Shown here piece after piece: positions 1 through 13,015 of a DNA stretch of 64,000 nucleotides. Each line of letters starts with the position of its first letter. The stretch's first letter is position 1. This DNA comes from Nymphaea colorata (lineage: Eukaryota; Streptophyta; Magnoliopsida; Nymphaeales; Nymphaeaceae): positions 2,008,001-2,072,000 of the forward strand of contig NC_045147.1 of the NCBI RefSeq assembly GCF_008831285.2, given 5' to 3'. A model generated the notes under the pieces. It had not been told where the DNA came from. It saw nothing but the letters and a program-made list of their open reading frames with translations, and made no database searches. Position numbers and translations under genes: made by a program.

Positions 1-1
1 C

Positions 2-444
2 GTTGGAGAATGTGGATCTTGGTTCCTTTCTGAAGTCAATGATGGGTCTCCCCTGTCTTGTGCCACTAAGCTTGAACTCCATTGTGTTGGTAGCATTCAC
101 AGTTGTACTGCTGATCATGAGGAATCATCTCTTTGTTTGGAGTGTGTTCTCGCCAAAGTAATTTTTTGCCAACCTTTTTCCTTTTAGATTTAGTGTGGTC
201 TTAACTATATTGGCCTTTGAATCTTTATCTGCTGCATTCTTGGCTTTTGTTTGGAGGAAGGTTTCCTGGTTCGTAAGATGGCCAAATTATGTTTGAACTT
301 TGAAGCTTATGCTCTCAGTCCCTGAAACGTTTCCAGCATTTTTTTTTATTCAATATAGAATGTCCAGCCATGTTTCTTTTGATCCAGGATCCTTTGTTTC
401 ACATTGAGGAATGGACATGGGAAAGAACATGCTACCCACACTGA
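2..444 (+). CDS. 3' end of an unrecognised protein-coding gene (last two exons)
   Basis: An open frame enters from the window edge and runs to 157, where it meets a donor (AAA|gtaatt). The next acceptor, ccag at 384-387, opens an exon at 388 in the same phase and stops with TGA at 442-444. The joined 70-residue tail is Cys-, His- and Glu-rich: four cysteines lie between about residues 20 and 48, and the tail ends in IEEWTWERTCYPH. The matching phase across a consensus intron is the main argument that this is real. I do not recognise the family. The cysteines could be a small zinc-binding or disulphide region, but that is inference. The gene body lies outside the window to the left. Confidence 0.45.
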
Positions 445-1410
445 GATCCTCATGGTTAGCTACATGAAGCGGGTGAGGAGCAGGGGGCTATGCCTGCCAA
501 GTCAGTGTGTTGCTGCCTGTTCCTTCTGCCACTTGTCTTAGACTCTTGGGATTGGGAGGGATTGAACTTTCCTGTCAGCTTGGTTTATAACTCCCACAGG
601 CATAGCAAAGTGGCGGTGTGATGATATATGTTCATTCTTAAGTTATGTTTCGTATCTTGATAATTAACTAAAGTATGCCTACTGCTTGACCTAATTCTAT
701 TCGGAAAGGACCTGAAACATACCATTAATTTCATAACTAAAATCTTATTTGGTTAATAACGGATATAGATAATGTTGATTGCTTGGAATATCAGGCCAAA
801 TAAACATGCATCTAGTCTCCAAATTCATAAATGGAATGTTCGCATGTCAAATGAAAGAAGCAGCTGGTATACACTTCTTTGTAGTATGTTCCACTACCAA
901 ACATTCTTCATTGTTTAACTATTTGGAGACATTTCTTATTCTTTTTCCACCAGGTACCTGTATGTATGTGCTACAACTGTATGTGTATGGGTTGGGGTGT
1001 CAATCATTGCTGGCACTGGAGCTTATTCTTGCTTAGTCATCTTTGTTAGATCAAAGCGGTTACATTTGAACACAAGGTGAATACAAGGTTCTCCATGGAA
1101 CAGTCAGTCTCAAAAGTAAAGATATTGATCTTACTTCTGCCAGTCACTACTAAGATGAACTGTTGATCATGAAACTTTGAAGCAAATACGTGGTCATCCT
1201 TTTGCTTTGGTGAACAGTTGATGAAGGTTATGGCAATTCCTTACCAGATTCTGCAAATGTTATTTGCTGAGGCACAGACAATTCATGTAGCTTTTGGCGA
1301 GCACGCTTATGGTTTATCATCAATTTTGCATGATTGGAGTGTTTGAGGCTCTAACAATTGCATTGATGTAAGAATTTTAAACATTGCCATTCTTCACTAA
1401 TGAACATGTG
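445..1410. other. 3' flank and intergenic sequence without a recognisable gene
   Basis: Presumed 3' UTR of the gene ending at 444, then AT-rich intergenic sequence. An open frame at 779-1036 has no recognisable motif and no coding-like composition. No transposon termini were found. Confidence 0.4.
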
Positions 1411-1650
1411 TTCTTTTATTTAAAAGAAAAACTTGTCTTTTGGCGTCTAGAAAAAGCACCGGAGGGCACAAATTTATGTGGCGATCTGCATGAGAAAGAT
1501 TCTGCTTTGCAATGAGATGAAACATGTGGCAACAGATATATTCTTTTATTTAAAAGAAAAACTTTTCTTTTGGCGTCTAGAAAAAGCACCGGAGGGCACA
1601 AATTTATGTGGCGATCTGCATGAGAAAGATTCTGCTTTGCAATGAGATGA
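1411..1650. repeat. 110-bp tandem duplication (two copies, one mismatch)
   Basis: 1411-1520 and 1541-1650 are the same 110-bp sequence with a single difference (acttgtcttt against acttttcttt). They are separated by 20 bp, giving a 130-bp period. The minus-strand frame through it (1416-1661) is a by-product of the repeat and carries no domain. Confidence 0.95.
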
Positions 1651-1796
1651 TTAAGTACCATAGTACTCGCTATTTTCTATAGAATCACTTTCTTTTTCCT
1701 GATATTTTGCAGGTCCCCTAAAGGTTGGTGGCAACATTTTCCTAATAGATTGGTTTCCTGAGAAACTCTTCCTCTATTAATTGGTCAATCTTGCCT

Positions 1797-1846
1797 CGGT
1801 TAGTCCTTCAAGTGTCAGAGTCGGTTAGTCCTTCAAGTGTCAGAGT
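1797..1846. repeat. 25-bp perfect tandem duplication
   Basis: The 25-bp unit beginning cggttagtccttc occurs at 1797-1821 and again, identically, at 1822-1846. Confidence 0.95.
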
Positions 1847-2108
1847 GGGTCATGACAATTTTGCATTGGCTAAAAATTTTGAAAGCTTATGTATATGTCT
1901 TCTCCTACCGTGTGAGCTAATGGTTTTTTGTCACCATTTGGATCTCATTCTGAAGATTTCTTTTGAAAAGAGGTATGAAATGAATTCTTATTAGAAGACA
2001 AATAACTTGAACAAAAGTCATGATATCGTGAATAAATGTGAAGATGAAAGTATACTGAGCTTCTCTAACGTACATCTAAGTACGAACATGCACGGGTGAC
2101 CACATGGG

Positions 2109-4371
2109 TGTGACACCCCAACACTTTGACTATTAAATAACTTTTTTTTTTATTAAAACATAAAACATTGAGGTGCGGTGATACAACAATTCAAAGGTGA
2201 TACAACAATTCAAAAGGAAATGAGCAATGTAAACTTTTCATTATACAATAAATTTCGTTCATATAAAATTACTTCACATTTCTCGATAACACGTGACAAA
2301 AATGCTTCAAAATTACAACATTGATGACTAACAAAAACAAGACATTAAAGAGAGTTAAACATGACGCGTGAACACTACAATAGATGTAAAATCTCCTCAG
2401 TAGGATGTGAGTTGAGCCATTTGATCAACCTGTTATCCTGGGTTTGCCAAAACCTGAAAAGTACACAATAAAAGGCTTAGCCTTCGTAGTATGGAAACAA
2501 ACCAGATAAATCCCTAACCCTTTAAAGTAAGGGCTCAAATTTGAGATGCAACATATACGAAAAACATAAGTACTATTACATCATGATAGTAGCCTGAAGT
2601 CACATACCTTGTCATAGTAGCCCCACACATATACCATGACATGTAGGGACCACTCAATGACTACACTTAACACATGTAATAATCACATACTCTTCATGCA
2701 CATTAACTTCATTCACATTCTTTTTACTTATAATAATTTCATTTACATTAGCTTTAGTGAACTAACAATTCATGTAGGTGCAAACACAGATACGTGCACA
2801 CCACAGGCGACCTGCAATCGGGAGACAACCCTCGTGGTGGCTGGAAATGATATGAATCCGTTTACGATACAGTGGTAGAGCAATCATCCATAGATGTGTG
2901 AATTCTAAAGAAAGTTGCTCAGCCTTCCCTATGGACACCTAGGTTGGGAAGGCAAGAGCTCGATGTGCCCGGTGTACTGCAAATAAAGTCAAGCAATAAG
3001 ATTTCTACTCATTTGGCTTTACAATCTATACAAGTTTGAAATAGAATCATTGAGGCGTAGGTCATCGCCTCAAGAAGGTGCCGACAGGTAGTATCGACCT
3101 ATAAAACCCTCCAATATGTATCTTTCACAACAAGTGACGTAGTATGCATATCAACAATAGCACACATCACGATTTCGCTAAAACGGCTCTAAACCTTTTC
3201 AACATCATCAAAATCTCTACCACACTCTCTAACCGCTTCAATAACCAACCCATCATGCTAAAAAACAATTATATAAATAGATTTTCGTCCTTCTCAAAAT
3301 AGTCATTGACTTTCCTCAAAATACCAAAGTCGCTAATGTGCATTTTAAATCATCCAATCTTGAGCATAGCATGCTTAAATAATAATTATTCATGCACTAA
3401 CAAAAAATATTAAATAATTTAAGCTCGATTAGGCCTCACTCACCCCCACTCTTAGAGTATAAACTGCTGTAGTGCTCCCGACAACCACCTCAACTGCTCG
3501 ACTGATCCCCAAGTGGCTACAATCATAGAATGCCCTTGCCACCAATGCCTCCAATTCACTGGTATGAGGGGAAAAAAGCATCCCCAAGCTGCAATTCCAA
3601 CCCAACAACAGTAAGTAGGTGAAAATGAGTGAAATATAGTTCAAAAGAGGGGTCTGCCATTACAAGAGAGCCTACGGTAGCTATGAGGGAGGCGGTTCAG
3701 TTGAGAGAGGCTGAAGATGAGTGAGAGAGGACACGAGAGGATGGGAGTGAAAGAGAGAGTGAGACTGGGGGTAGGGAGAGAGAGAGTGTGGAAGAGTTGC
3801 GAAGGAGGGAGACAGTGCGGGAGAGAGCTGGTGGGAGAGAATGCATAGAGAGATCCAAGCAAGAGACGAGAGTGTAGCGAAGGAGGGAGAGAGTGAATGA
3901 GAGAGGGCCTGAGAACTTGCGGGAGTGAGAGAGTGTAGACAGGAAGGGGAGAAGAACAGAGATCTCGGGATAGAGGAAGAGGGACGACACAATTTGGGGG
4001 AACAAGGAGAGCAAGGGTGAGGGGGACTGAAGGCGAGACGAAGAGAGGGCGAGTGAAGAGCACGGGAGGAAGAGAGTGCAAACAGAGTGGGCTTGGGTGA
4101 GACAGGGTGAGAAAGTAGGGGAAACAGATGGAACAAAGAGAAACCTAGTTACCCTAATCGCCGCTGGACTGCAGCCCGCCGCCACCGCTCCTTCCTCCAC
4201 TTCTTCTCTGCATCATATGCTCACCTGTGAAATGAGTGGGCAATAAAGAGGGAGACAGAGCGGAGGACGAGGAAGGGGAACCCGCGTCGGGCTTCCTCTT
4301 CGAGCGATGGAGTTTGGGTCCGGGTCTGGATCCCGATCCAATCCAACCTGCCCAAAACGAAAATCGTTACA
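2109..4371 (-). repeat. 3' LTR of the outer gypsy element (internally deleted)
   Basis: It matches the LTR at 19309-22678 at both ends: TGTGACACCCC at the left, and TCGTTACA at the right. About 1.1 kb is missing near 2970, where the sequence jumps from the equivalent of about 20165 to about 21314. A 19-bp tandem duplication at 2177-2195/2196-2214 is absent from the partner LTR. About 3680-4140 is a GA-rich purine tract whose long minus-strand Ser/Leu/Pro frames are not genes. Confidence 0.85.
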
Positions 4372-6484
4372 TCCTACCCTCCTTAAATAAAATTTCATCC
4401 TTGAAATTTAGATCATACCTCAACGTGAGAACATGTTTAGATATTTTTTTTGCATATCATGCTCGAGTTCCCATGTGCTCTCCTTCAACCCATGGTATTG
4501 CCGTTTCACTTTCACTAAGGGAATTCTCTTATGCGAAGTACTTGCTCTGTTTGATCCACAATTCTAATAGGTTTTTCTTCAATTGCCAAATTATCTTGTA
4601 CCTGGATGCCTTGAAAGTCAATTACATGTGTAGGATTCAACACATATTTTTGAAGCATGGAAGCATGAAAAACGTTGTGAACATGACTCAAATTAGGTAG
4701 AAGTGCCAATCTGTACGCCACTTCTTCGACCTTCTCCAATATCTCAAAAGGTCCAATGAACTTTTGACTCAACTTTTCCTTAATACCAAATCGAAAAATG
4801 CCTTTAGTAGGTGAAATTTTCAAAAAACACAATCACCAACATCGAAAGCTAACTCTCTATGTCGAATGTTAGCATAACTCTTCTGCCTACTCTGAGGAGT
4901 CGACAACTTTTTCCTTATCAATTGTACTTGGTCGGTATGATGTTGCAATACCAAAGAGTTTTCGATCTTGCTATCACGCAATTCAATCTAACAAGTTGAC
5001 GATCTGAATGGCCTTCCATGTAAGACCTCAAAAGGTATTATCCCGATACTAAAGTGGCAACTGTTATTATATGCAAACTCTGTCAATTTAATATATTTAT
5101 CTCATTCTTGTTTCCAGTCTAAAACACATGCACTTAACATGTCCTTTAAGGTCTGAATTGTCCTTTCAGATTGCCCATCAGTTTGGGGGTGGAACGCTAT
5201 GCTTAGATTAAGCTTGGTACAAATGCCTTTTGCAATTGCTTCCAAAACCTAGAGGTAAAACGTAGATCTTGATCTAGAATAATAGACTTTGGCACTCCAT
5301 GTAAGCAAATTTTGTCTTTCTTTTGACTTTTCATTGAGTGTCAAGTTTTAGGTAATCACCTATGTGGTATTGATTGAGCTCAAAAGCGCCCTCTCTTTCA
5401 CACTCACTATCTCGCCAATGTATAACTCTGCAAGACTTTCCAAGACTTTCGTAAGATCAACAATCACCCATATGACATCATGTTGTCTTCTGGTGCTTGG
5501 CAAACTAAACACGAAATTTACCGTAATGTTCTCCCACTTCCACACTTGAATGTCTATCTTCTACAACATGCCTCATGGCCGTTGATGTTCTGCTTTGACC
5601 CGCTAGTAAACTAAGCTTTTTGCCACATATTTTGCAATTTCACGCTTCATTCCAGACCACCAATAATTTCGTTTCATATCCTGTAACATCTTCGTACTGC
5701 CAGACTGTATCAAAAATTTAGATTTGTGTGCCTCATCAGGCAACTGACGTTTCATCCCTTTATTGCTAGGGACCCACAATTTTGTCGAAACCACAGTGAA
5801 CCATCTTCATTTTGATACAAAAAAGAATCTTTCTTACTTTCTTCCGTGTTTTTAGAAAACTCAAGATCCTCCTTTTGCTTTAAGACAAGCTTCTTCAACA
5901 AAGGATGTTGTATCAAGACAGTCATTGTTGTTCTGTTCTTGTCACATAAGTGAGGCTTCTATGCTATTACATCATGTAACAATATCCAAGAGCGAGTCAA
6001 CATACTACATATCATTGTCTTAGCATGTCTACTCAAAGCATCGACCGACACATTCGCTTTTTCTGAATGATATAATATTTTAAAATCATAATATTTTAAA
6101 TACTCAATCCATCTTCTTTGCCTCAGGTTGATATCCTTTTGAGAGAATATATATTTCAATGACTTGTGGTCTGTAAACACCTCAAACACTGCCCTAATAG
6201 TGTCTATATTTTCAGTGCGAAAATTGCCGCTCCCAATTTCAAATCATAAGTGGGATAATGTTTCTCATGTGTCTTCAACTGTCTAGATGCATAAGCCACT
6301 ACACTACCATGTTGCATTAATACACAACCATAACCGATTCCTGCGCATCGGTATACACCACAAATCCAGAATTACTTGATGGAAGTGTCAAAATAAGTGC
6401 AGTGGTAAACTTGCCTTTCAAAGTTTGGAAACTTTTTTTGCACTCATTATTCCAAAAACATTTTACTCCTTTTCTCAATAGCTT
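4372..6484 (-). pseudogene. Outer gypsy pol, 3' part: RNase H, integrase, chromodomain-like tail
   Basis: Minus-strand fragments show RNase H (6508-5959: [25 protein letters not shown]), the integrase zinc-finger and core region (5794-5360) and the C-terminal integrase/chromodomain-like end (4832-4515: GPFEILEKV, PIRIVDQ). The parts are in several frames with stops. Relative to the inner element at 10390-10430, an 88-bp filler lies at about 5301-5388. A short deletion at about 5442 has its ends in a repeated gactttc, a microhomology pattern. The purine-rich 4372-4385, read on the minus strand directly before the 3' LTR, is the polypurine tract. The last five bases, 6480-6484 (AGCTT), are the target of the inner element. 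Confidence 0.85.
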
Positions 6485-9483
6485 TGTCACACCCCGACCT
6501 TTTGACATTCAACCTTTTTTTTTTTGTTCTAAACATCAAACATCGAGGTGTGACTACACAACAGTTCAAAAGAAATGAGTCAAGTAATTCAAAACAATGA
6601 GGCGAACTTTCATTTATAGAACAACGTCATTTCACACAAAATTACATTCCTATACATGACAAAAATGCCCAAAAATCCTAACATTGATACCTAACAAAAT
6701 AAGACATCAATAAAAACGAAGCAAGACGCGCCGACACTATACAAACAAAACCCAAAACCTCCCAAGTAGGACGTGAGTGAAGCCATCTGCTCCACCTGCT
6801 GCCCCTGCTCTGCCAAAACCTGAAAAAGAAAGCAAATGAAGGCTCAGCCTTCTCAGTACGGCAACAAGCCAGGAAAATGCCAAACCTTCTCAAGTAAGGC
6901 TCAAATAAGAGAACAAATATCAACCCATCTATCATCATGTCGTGTCAGAGTACGACACGTAAAGGCCACTTGATGGCCACACTAACACAATGTCAATCAC
7001 ATGCGAAGAATGCTTAAACATAACACTTGCATTCAGATAATTCACATACACATCAGTTACATGCATTCCATCATATACATCACATTTTCATTAACTTCAG
7101 TGTATTAACAGTTCCTATGGGTGCAAACACAGGCACATGCACACCGTGGCTGGCCTACAGCAGGGAGACAACCCCCGTGGTCGCCTAAAATAGTATGGAT
7201 CCATCCATCCGCTGCAACGGTAGAGCACTCATCCATGGATGTGTGAGTTCCAAGGAGAGACACTCAGTCTTCCCTAGGACACCCAGGTTGAGAAGGCGGG
7301 AGCCTACACTCTAAGCACATCACACAACAGAACCCTGGGGCCTTGCACCGCCTGCGCTCCGAACAGGCGAGACCAGTGGCAAAAGCAGGACAACTCCCAA
7401 ACACATAGCCACATCCCACTGGCCTCTCATCTCTTATTCATTCATTCTTATCATTATAGTTACACATTCACAAGATGACTGACTAGCACATGAGGTTAGT
7501 ACACTTCACGAGTGCACCCATACCTCCAATTACCTCCACATGAGGTCTATACATACAGTAACAGTCATTGCTGGCCATCATACCATATGGGTACAACTAC
7601 CCTCCAAATCATCCATTTGCATCATTGCCCATGGCAATGTATATGCAACAACATACACATTCATAACGATCATCTTATCAATCACATCAATCACATCTTT
7701 TGAAGACTTAGCCAAACCACAGAGAGTAGTCTCGATCTGCGGTTGGCTCGTAGCTGTCCTATGCAGTTATCATTCTATGATGCTTTCTAATGCACAATTG
7801 GGGTCGAGGAGACACTCGACTCGATACCCCGCCTCATCTGTCCTAAACGGTTATCAATTCTAGCATGCACATGCAAATGCGTAACATTTTCAAAACAAAC
7901 GACTATTAGCCTTTCTAAACCATTCATATCATATAAGCAACATACATATACTCATTCACAAGGCAATCAATCAATTAACATCACAATCGTAGGATCCCCT
8001 GATCCTAGGAACACACAATCACACATTGGCCTCAGGCAGGGATTTGCCTGGAATGCCGCCATACCTGTGGCGCGCTCACCAAATTCTTCAAAACTCCTCG
8101 AGCTTCGAACTCAAGGTCGACGGGACGTGCCCGGTGTACCTGTAAACATAAACCAAAGGTAAGATTCCTACTAGATACCTAAACAATTCAAACAAATACA
8201 AACAGAATCATTAAGGCACGTGTCATCGCCTCAAGAGGGGGTCGACGGGTAGTATCAACCAACAAGCTCTCCATTAGGCCTCCTCCTTACATCTTGACGT
8301 TGGCACAAAATATCAAAACCCACAACCATCAATCAATCCATCACTAACACCTTCCTCAATAACGTTCTTTAATTAAGACATCAACCCCAAAGTCACATCC
8401 AAATACGTATATTTTCCCCAATTAACTTCATGACACACCCGTTCACAAAAACATGCGCTACGTGCACCCTAAGACTGTTCTAAATCTTCCCCACAACCTC
8501 ACAATCTCTACCATGCTTCCCTAATGCTTCGAAAATTAATCCATCATGCTTAAATGATCATCAAATGTATGAATCTTCGCTTTCCAAAATAGTCCTAAGC
8601 TTTCCCCCAAAAACAAAATCACTAACATGCGTTCCAAATAATCAATACTAAGCTCTTAGCATGCTCAAACAATAATTATACATGCTTTAGTAGATAATAT
8701 CCATTAATTTGAGCTTGATTAGGTATCGCTCACCCCAAAACAGGCGTCCAAACTGCTGTAACGCCTTCGACAGCCACCTCAAGCGTTCAGTCGATCTTCA
8801 AACAGCAAAAAAAAATCAACTGTCGTCAACACCTCCCAAGTCTCCTATTCACTGTTATGAGGGGAAAGACAAGTCCCCTAGCTGCAAACCGACCCAAAAG
8901 CCATACGTGAGTCAACAATCGACCAAAAGAAGTTCAAAAACAGAATGTGCCAGTAGGAGAGACCCACGGTAGTAGTGGGAAGAGCTAAAACAAAAGAGGG
9001 AAAAGGGCGCTGACAGGGAGGGGAGACAACGAAAGAGGGAGGGTTCGGGTAAAAAGTAAAACGGCAGAGGGAAGGGAAATCGAGCGGGGCAATGGGAGAA
9101 ATGGTGAAGGGGAGACAGACGGGGTGAGGAGGGAGCTTTAGCAGAGAGGGAGAGGAAGAGAACATGCGGCAGGGTTGGGGGGGGGGGTGGGAGAGGCAGC
9201 GTGGGAAGGAAGAGAAGAAGCAGACAGAGAGGGTGGGAGAGGCAGCTTACCCACGCAGCCGCCATCGCCACCGCCGTCGTTGCTGTCGCCGCTGCCGGTC
9301 CAGCCACCGCCACCACCCACCGCCACTTCTTCTTTGCGCTGGCACGGATAACCCTAGGAGCACAACGAAGGAGAACAAGAAAAGTCAAGGGAGGAGGGCC
9401 CTCGCGTCGGGCTTCTTCACACCAACAGGTTCGAGTCCGGGTCAGGACCCGATCCGGCTCACCTGCGCAAGACGAGCGTTACA
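6485..9483 (-). repeat. 3' LTR of the inner gypsy element (2999 bp)
   Basis: Starts TGTCACACCCCGACC and ends GCGTTACA on the plus strand, so TG...CA on the element's own strand. 6800-7589 is identical base for base to 13940-14729, while both ends of the LTR pair differ at several percent. It carries a 9-bp tandem duplication near 7681-7698 that the partner lacks. 8960-9250 is GA-rich, followed by a CpG-rich GCC-repeat stretch. Confidence 0.95.
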
Positions 9484-9497
9484 TCCTTCCCTCTTAA
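9484..9497 (-). other. Polypurine tract of the inner gypsy element
   Basis: On the minus strand it reads AAGAGGGAAGGA, immediately before the 3' LTR that opens TGTAACGC. Position and composition are as expected for the plus-strand primer of reverse transcription. Confidence 0.8.
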
Positions 9498-9532
9498 AAA
9501 AAAAAATTCGTCCTCAAAATTTAGATCATACC

Positions 9533-12500
9533 TCAATGCAAGAACAAGTGTGGATATCTCTTCCGCATGTCCTTCTCATGTTCCTATGTACTTTCCTTCA
9601 ATCCATGGTACTGCCATTCCACTTTCACTAAAGGAATTCTCTTAGTGCAAAGCACTTGCTCTCGCTGATCCACAATTCTAATAGGCTTTTCTTTCATTGT
9701 CAAATCATCTTGCACTAGAATACCTTGAAAATCAATCACATGTGTCGGATCTGGTACATATTTTCGAAGCATGGAAACATGGAAGACGTCATGAACATGA
9801 CTCAAATCTGGTGGTAGCGCCAATTTGTAAGCCACCTCTCCAATCTTCTCTAATATCTCAAAAGGTCCTACGAACCTCGGGCTCAACTTTCCCTTCTTAC
9901 CAAATCGAAAAATGCCTTTAGTAGGTGAAATCTTTAAGAACACATGATTGCCTACCTCAAAAACCAACTCTCTACGACGAATGTCGGCATAACTTTTCTG
10001 TCTACTCTGAACAGTCAACAACATTTTCCTTATCAATTGCACTTGGTCGGTGTAGTGTTGCAATACTAAAGGGTTTTCGATCTTACCATCACCCAATTCG
10101 GTCCAACAAGCTAGCGATCTGCACGGCCTTCCATACAAAGCTTCAAACGGTGCCATCCCAATACTAGAGTGGTAACTGTTATTATAAGCAAATTATGTCA
10201 ATTTCACATGTTTGTCCCATTCTCCTTTCCACTTTAAGACACATGCATGCAACATGTCCTCTAAGGTCTGAATAGTCCTCTCTGATTGCCATCAGTTTGG
10301 GGGTGGAATGCTGTGCTCATCTTAAGCTTGGTACTCAAAGCCCTCTGTAATTGCCCCCAAAACCTAGAGGTAAAACGCGGATCTCGATCCGAGATGATAG
10401 ACTTTGGCACTCCATGCAATCTCACTATCTCGCCAATATACAACTCTGCGAGACTTTCCAAGGACTGACTGATTCTGATTGGCAGAAAATGGGCAGACTT
10501 CGTAAGTCGATCAACAATCACCCATATGGCATCATGTTGTCTTCTGATGTGAGGCAACCCAACCACAAAATCCATTGTAATGTCTTCCCACTTCCACACT
10601 GGGATATCTATTCTTTGCAACAAGCCTCCTGGCCATTGATGTTCTGCTTTGACTTGTTGGCAAACTAAGTACTTTGCCACATATTCTGCAATTTCATGCT
10701 TCATTTCAGGCCACCAAAAATTTCTTCTCATATCTTGAAACATCTTTGTACTGCCAGGGTGAATAGAAAACTTAGATTTGTGAGCTTCATCAAGCAACTG
10801 ACGCTTCACCCCTTCATCTCTAGGAACCCATAATCTCTGCTGAAACCGCAATCAACCATCTTCATCTTGATGCCAAAGAGAATCCGTCTTTTTGCTTTCT
10901 TCCATGTTCTTAGCAAACTCTGGATCTTCTTTTTGCTTCATAACAAATTCTTCCATCAAAGGATGCAGAATCAAGGCCGTCATCATTGCCTTGTTCTCAT
11001 CACAAATGTAAGGCTGCCAAGCTATCACATCTTGCAATAATGTCCAGGAACGAGTCAACATACTACACATTGTCGTCTTGGCATGTTTGCTCAACGCATC
11101 TGCCACCACATTTGCCTTGCCTGGATGATACGATATGGTGAAATCATAATCCTTTAAGTATTCTATCCAACTTCTTTGCCTCAAGTTGAGATCCTTTTGA
11201 GAGAATATATACTTCAAGGACTTGTGATCTGTAAACACCTCGAATGTTGCACCATAGAGATAGTGTCTCCACATCCTCAATGCGAACACAACTGCTCCCA
11301 ATTCCAAATCATGAGTGAGATAATGTTGCTCATGGGCCTTCAACTGCCTAGATGCATAAGCCACTACACGGCCATGCTGCATCAACACACCACCATATCC
11401 GATCCCCGAAGCATCTGTATACACCACAAAACCAGAATGACCCGATGGAAGCGTCAAAATAGGGGTAGTAGTAAGTTTGTCCTTCAGAGTTTGAAAACTC
11501 TTCTGACACTCTTCATTCCAAACAAACTTCACTCCTTTTCTCAATAGCTTAGTCATTGGTGTAGTTATTTTCGAAAAGTCTTGTATGAATCTACGATAAT
11601 ATCCTGCCAAACCCAAAAAGCTTCTAACCTCAGTCACACTACAAGGTGTCCTCCAATCCTGTATAGCTGACACCTTAGCCGGATCGACGGATACTCCATC
11701 CTTCGAGATCACATGACCCAGAAAGTTTACCTTCTCTAGCCAAAATTCACATTTTGAGTATTTGGCATAAAGCTTATACTTGCGCAAAAAAGCAACACTC
11801 TTCTCAAGTGGTCTCTATGCTCTGCCTCACTCTCTGAGTACACCAGAATATCATCAACAAAAACAATAACAAATCGATCCAAGAACTCTTGGAAAATCCG
11901 ATTCATGAGGTCCATGAACGCTGCGGGAGCATTGGTCAAACCCAAAGGCATGACCCTGAATTCGTAATGCCCATATCTAGTTCGAAAAGTAGCCTTAGAA
12001 ACATCTTCCTCCTGTATCAAGAGTTGATGGTACCCTGTCCTCAGATCGATCTTGGAGAAAACTTTTGCATCCTTAAGCTGATCAAACAAGTCTTCGATTC
12101 TTGGAAGCGGATACTTATTCTTGATGGTGACTTGATTCAACAAACGATAATCTATGCACAAGCGCATTGTCCCATCTTTCTTCTTCACAAACAATACGAG
12201 TGCACCACAAGGTGACACACTAGGTCGGATGAAGCCCTTGTCTAAGAGCTCCTGCAGTTGCTTCTTCAACTCTTCTAACTCTGCTGGTGCCATACGGTAG
12301 GGTGCCTTAGAAATAAGAGTTGTCCCTTGTAACAATTCTATCTTGAACTCCACTTCTCGAGTTGGGGGCAAACTTGCCAATTCCTTGGGAAACATATCAG
12401 GATACTCACTCACCACGGCAACATCTTGCAACCTCACCGGTTCAGCCTCATTGATCAACACATTGACCAAGAAGGCAACACTTCCATTTTCTATTCATCG

Positions 12501-13001
12501 CTTAGCCTTCAATGCAGACACCATTACCTTATCAGTTCGACTGGCCTTACGAGCATGAAATTCCACAGGCTGCATCTCATTAGTCAACATCTGTATCTGC
12601 TTCTTCCTGCAATCTATATTGGCATAATGCGCATATAACCAATCGATACCCAATATCACATCAAACTTGCTGAGACCTATGATCACCAACTGTGCAGGTA
12701 AGTGATGGATTTCCACGTCCACATAAGGTAGATACTCACGACACAACTCTTGAACATGCACAGGGCTAACAACTTTTAAAACATACGGCATTCTTCTAGC
12801 CGACACTTCTAGTGAAGTAGCAAATCGACTAGATATAAAAGAATGAGTCGCTCTTGCATCAAATAACACTGTAGCAATATGAGAACTGACAAGTAAAGTA
12901 CCTTCAACAAGGTCGTGTGCGTGAAGCTCCTCCACGGTAGTAGCATAGATATGTCCAGTCGTCTGTCGTGCGCTAGAAGGATCAGCCTCAGGCTTCTTCA
13001 A
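9533..13001 (-). pseudogene. Inner gypsy pol: protease, RT, RNase H, integrase, chromodomain-like tail
   Basis: Reading leftward: aspartic-protease region (13001-12495: ATHSFISSRFA, VILGIDWL), RT (12470-11736: [36 protein letters not shown]), RNase H (11787-10852: [25 protein letters not shown]), integrase (10851-9584: [40 protein letters not shown]), then GPFEILEKIG and a chromodomain-like end (PIRIVDQ, LVKVEW) stopping at 9533-9535. The RT VDD catalytic motif is present. Breaks seen: a stop between protease and RT near 12490, a frameshift near 11790, a stop near 10855, a one-base frameshift near 10287, a stop near 10195, and a Trp-to-stop in the last domain near 9583. Far less damaged than the outer copy, but not translatable as it stands. 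Confidence 0.93.
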
Positions 13002-13015
13002 CTATCTTTCTTTCT

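Noticed and set aside
3641-4200. Long overlapping minus-strand frames of Ser/Leu/Pro
   Set aside because: They come from the purine-rich tract of an LTR and recur in all frames and in the other LTRs; composition artefact.
8878-9631. Several frames of about 60-160 residues on both strands
   Set aside because: They lie in the GA-rich and GCC-repeat end of an LTR; no domains, and equivalents are scrambled in the partner LTR.
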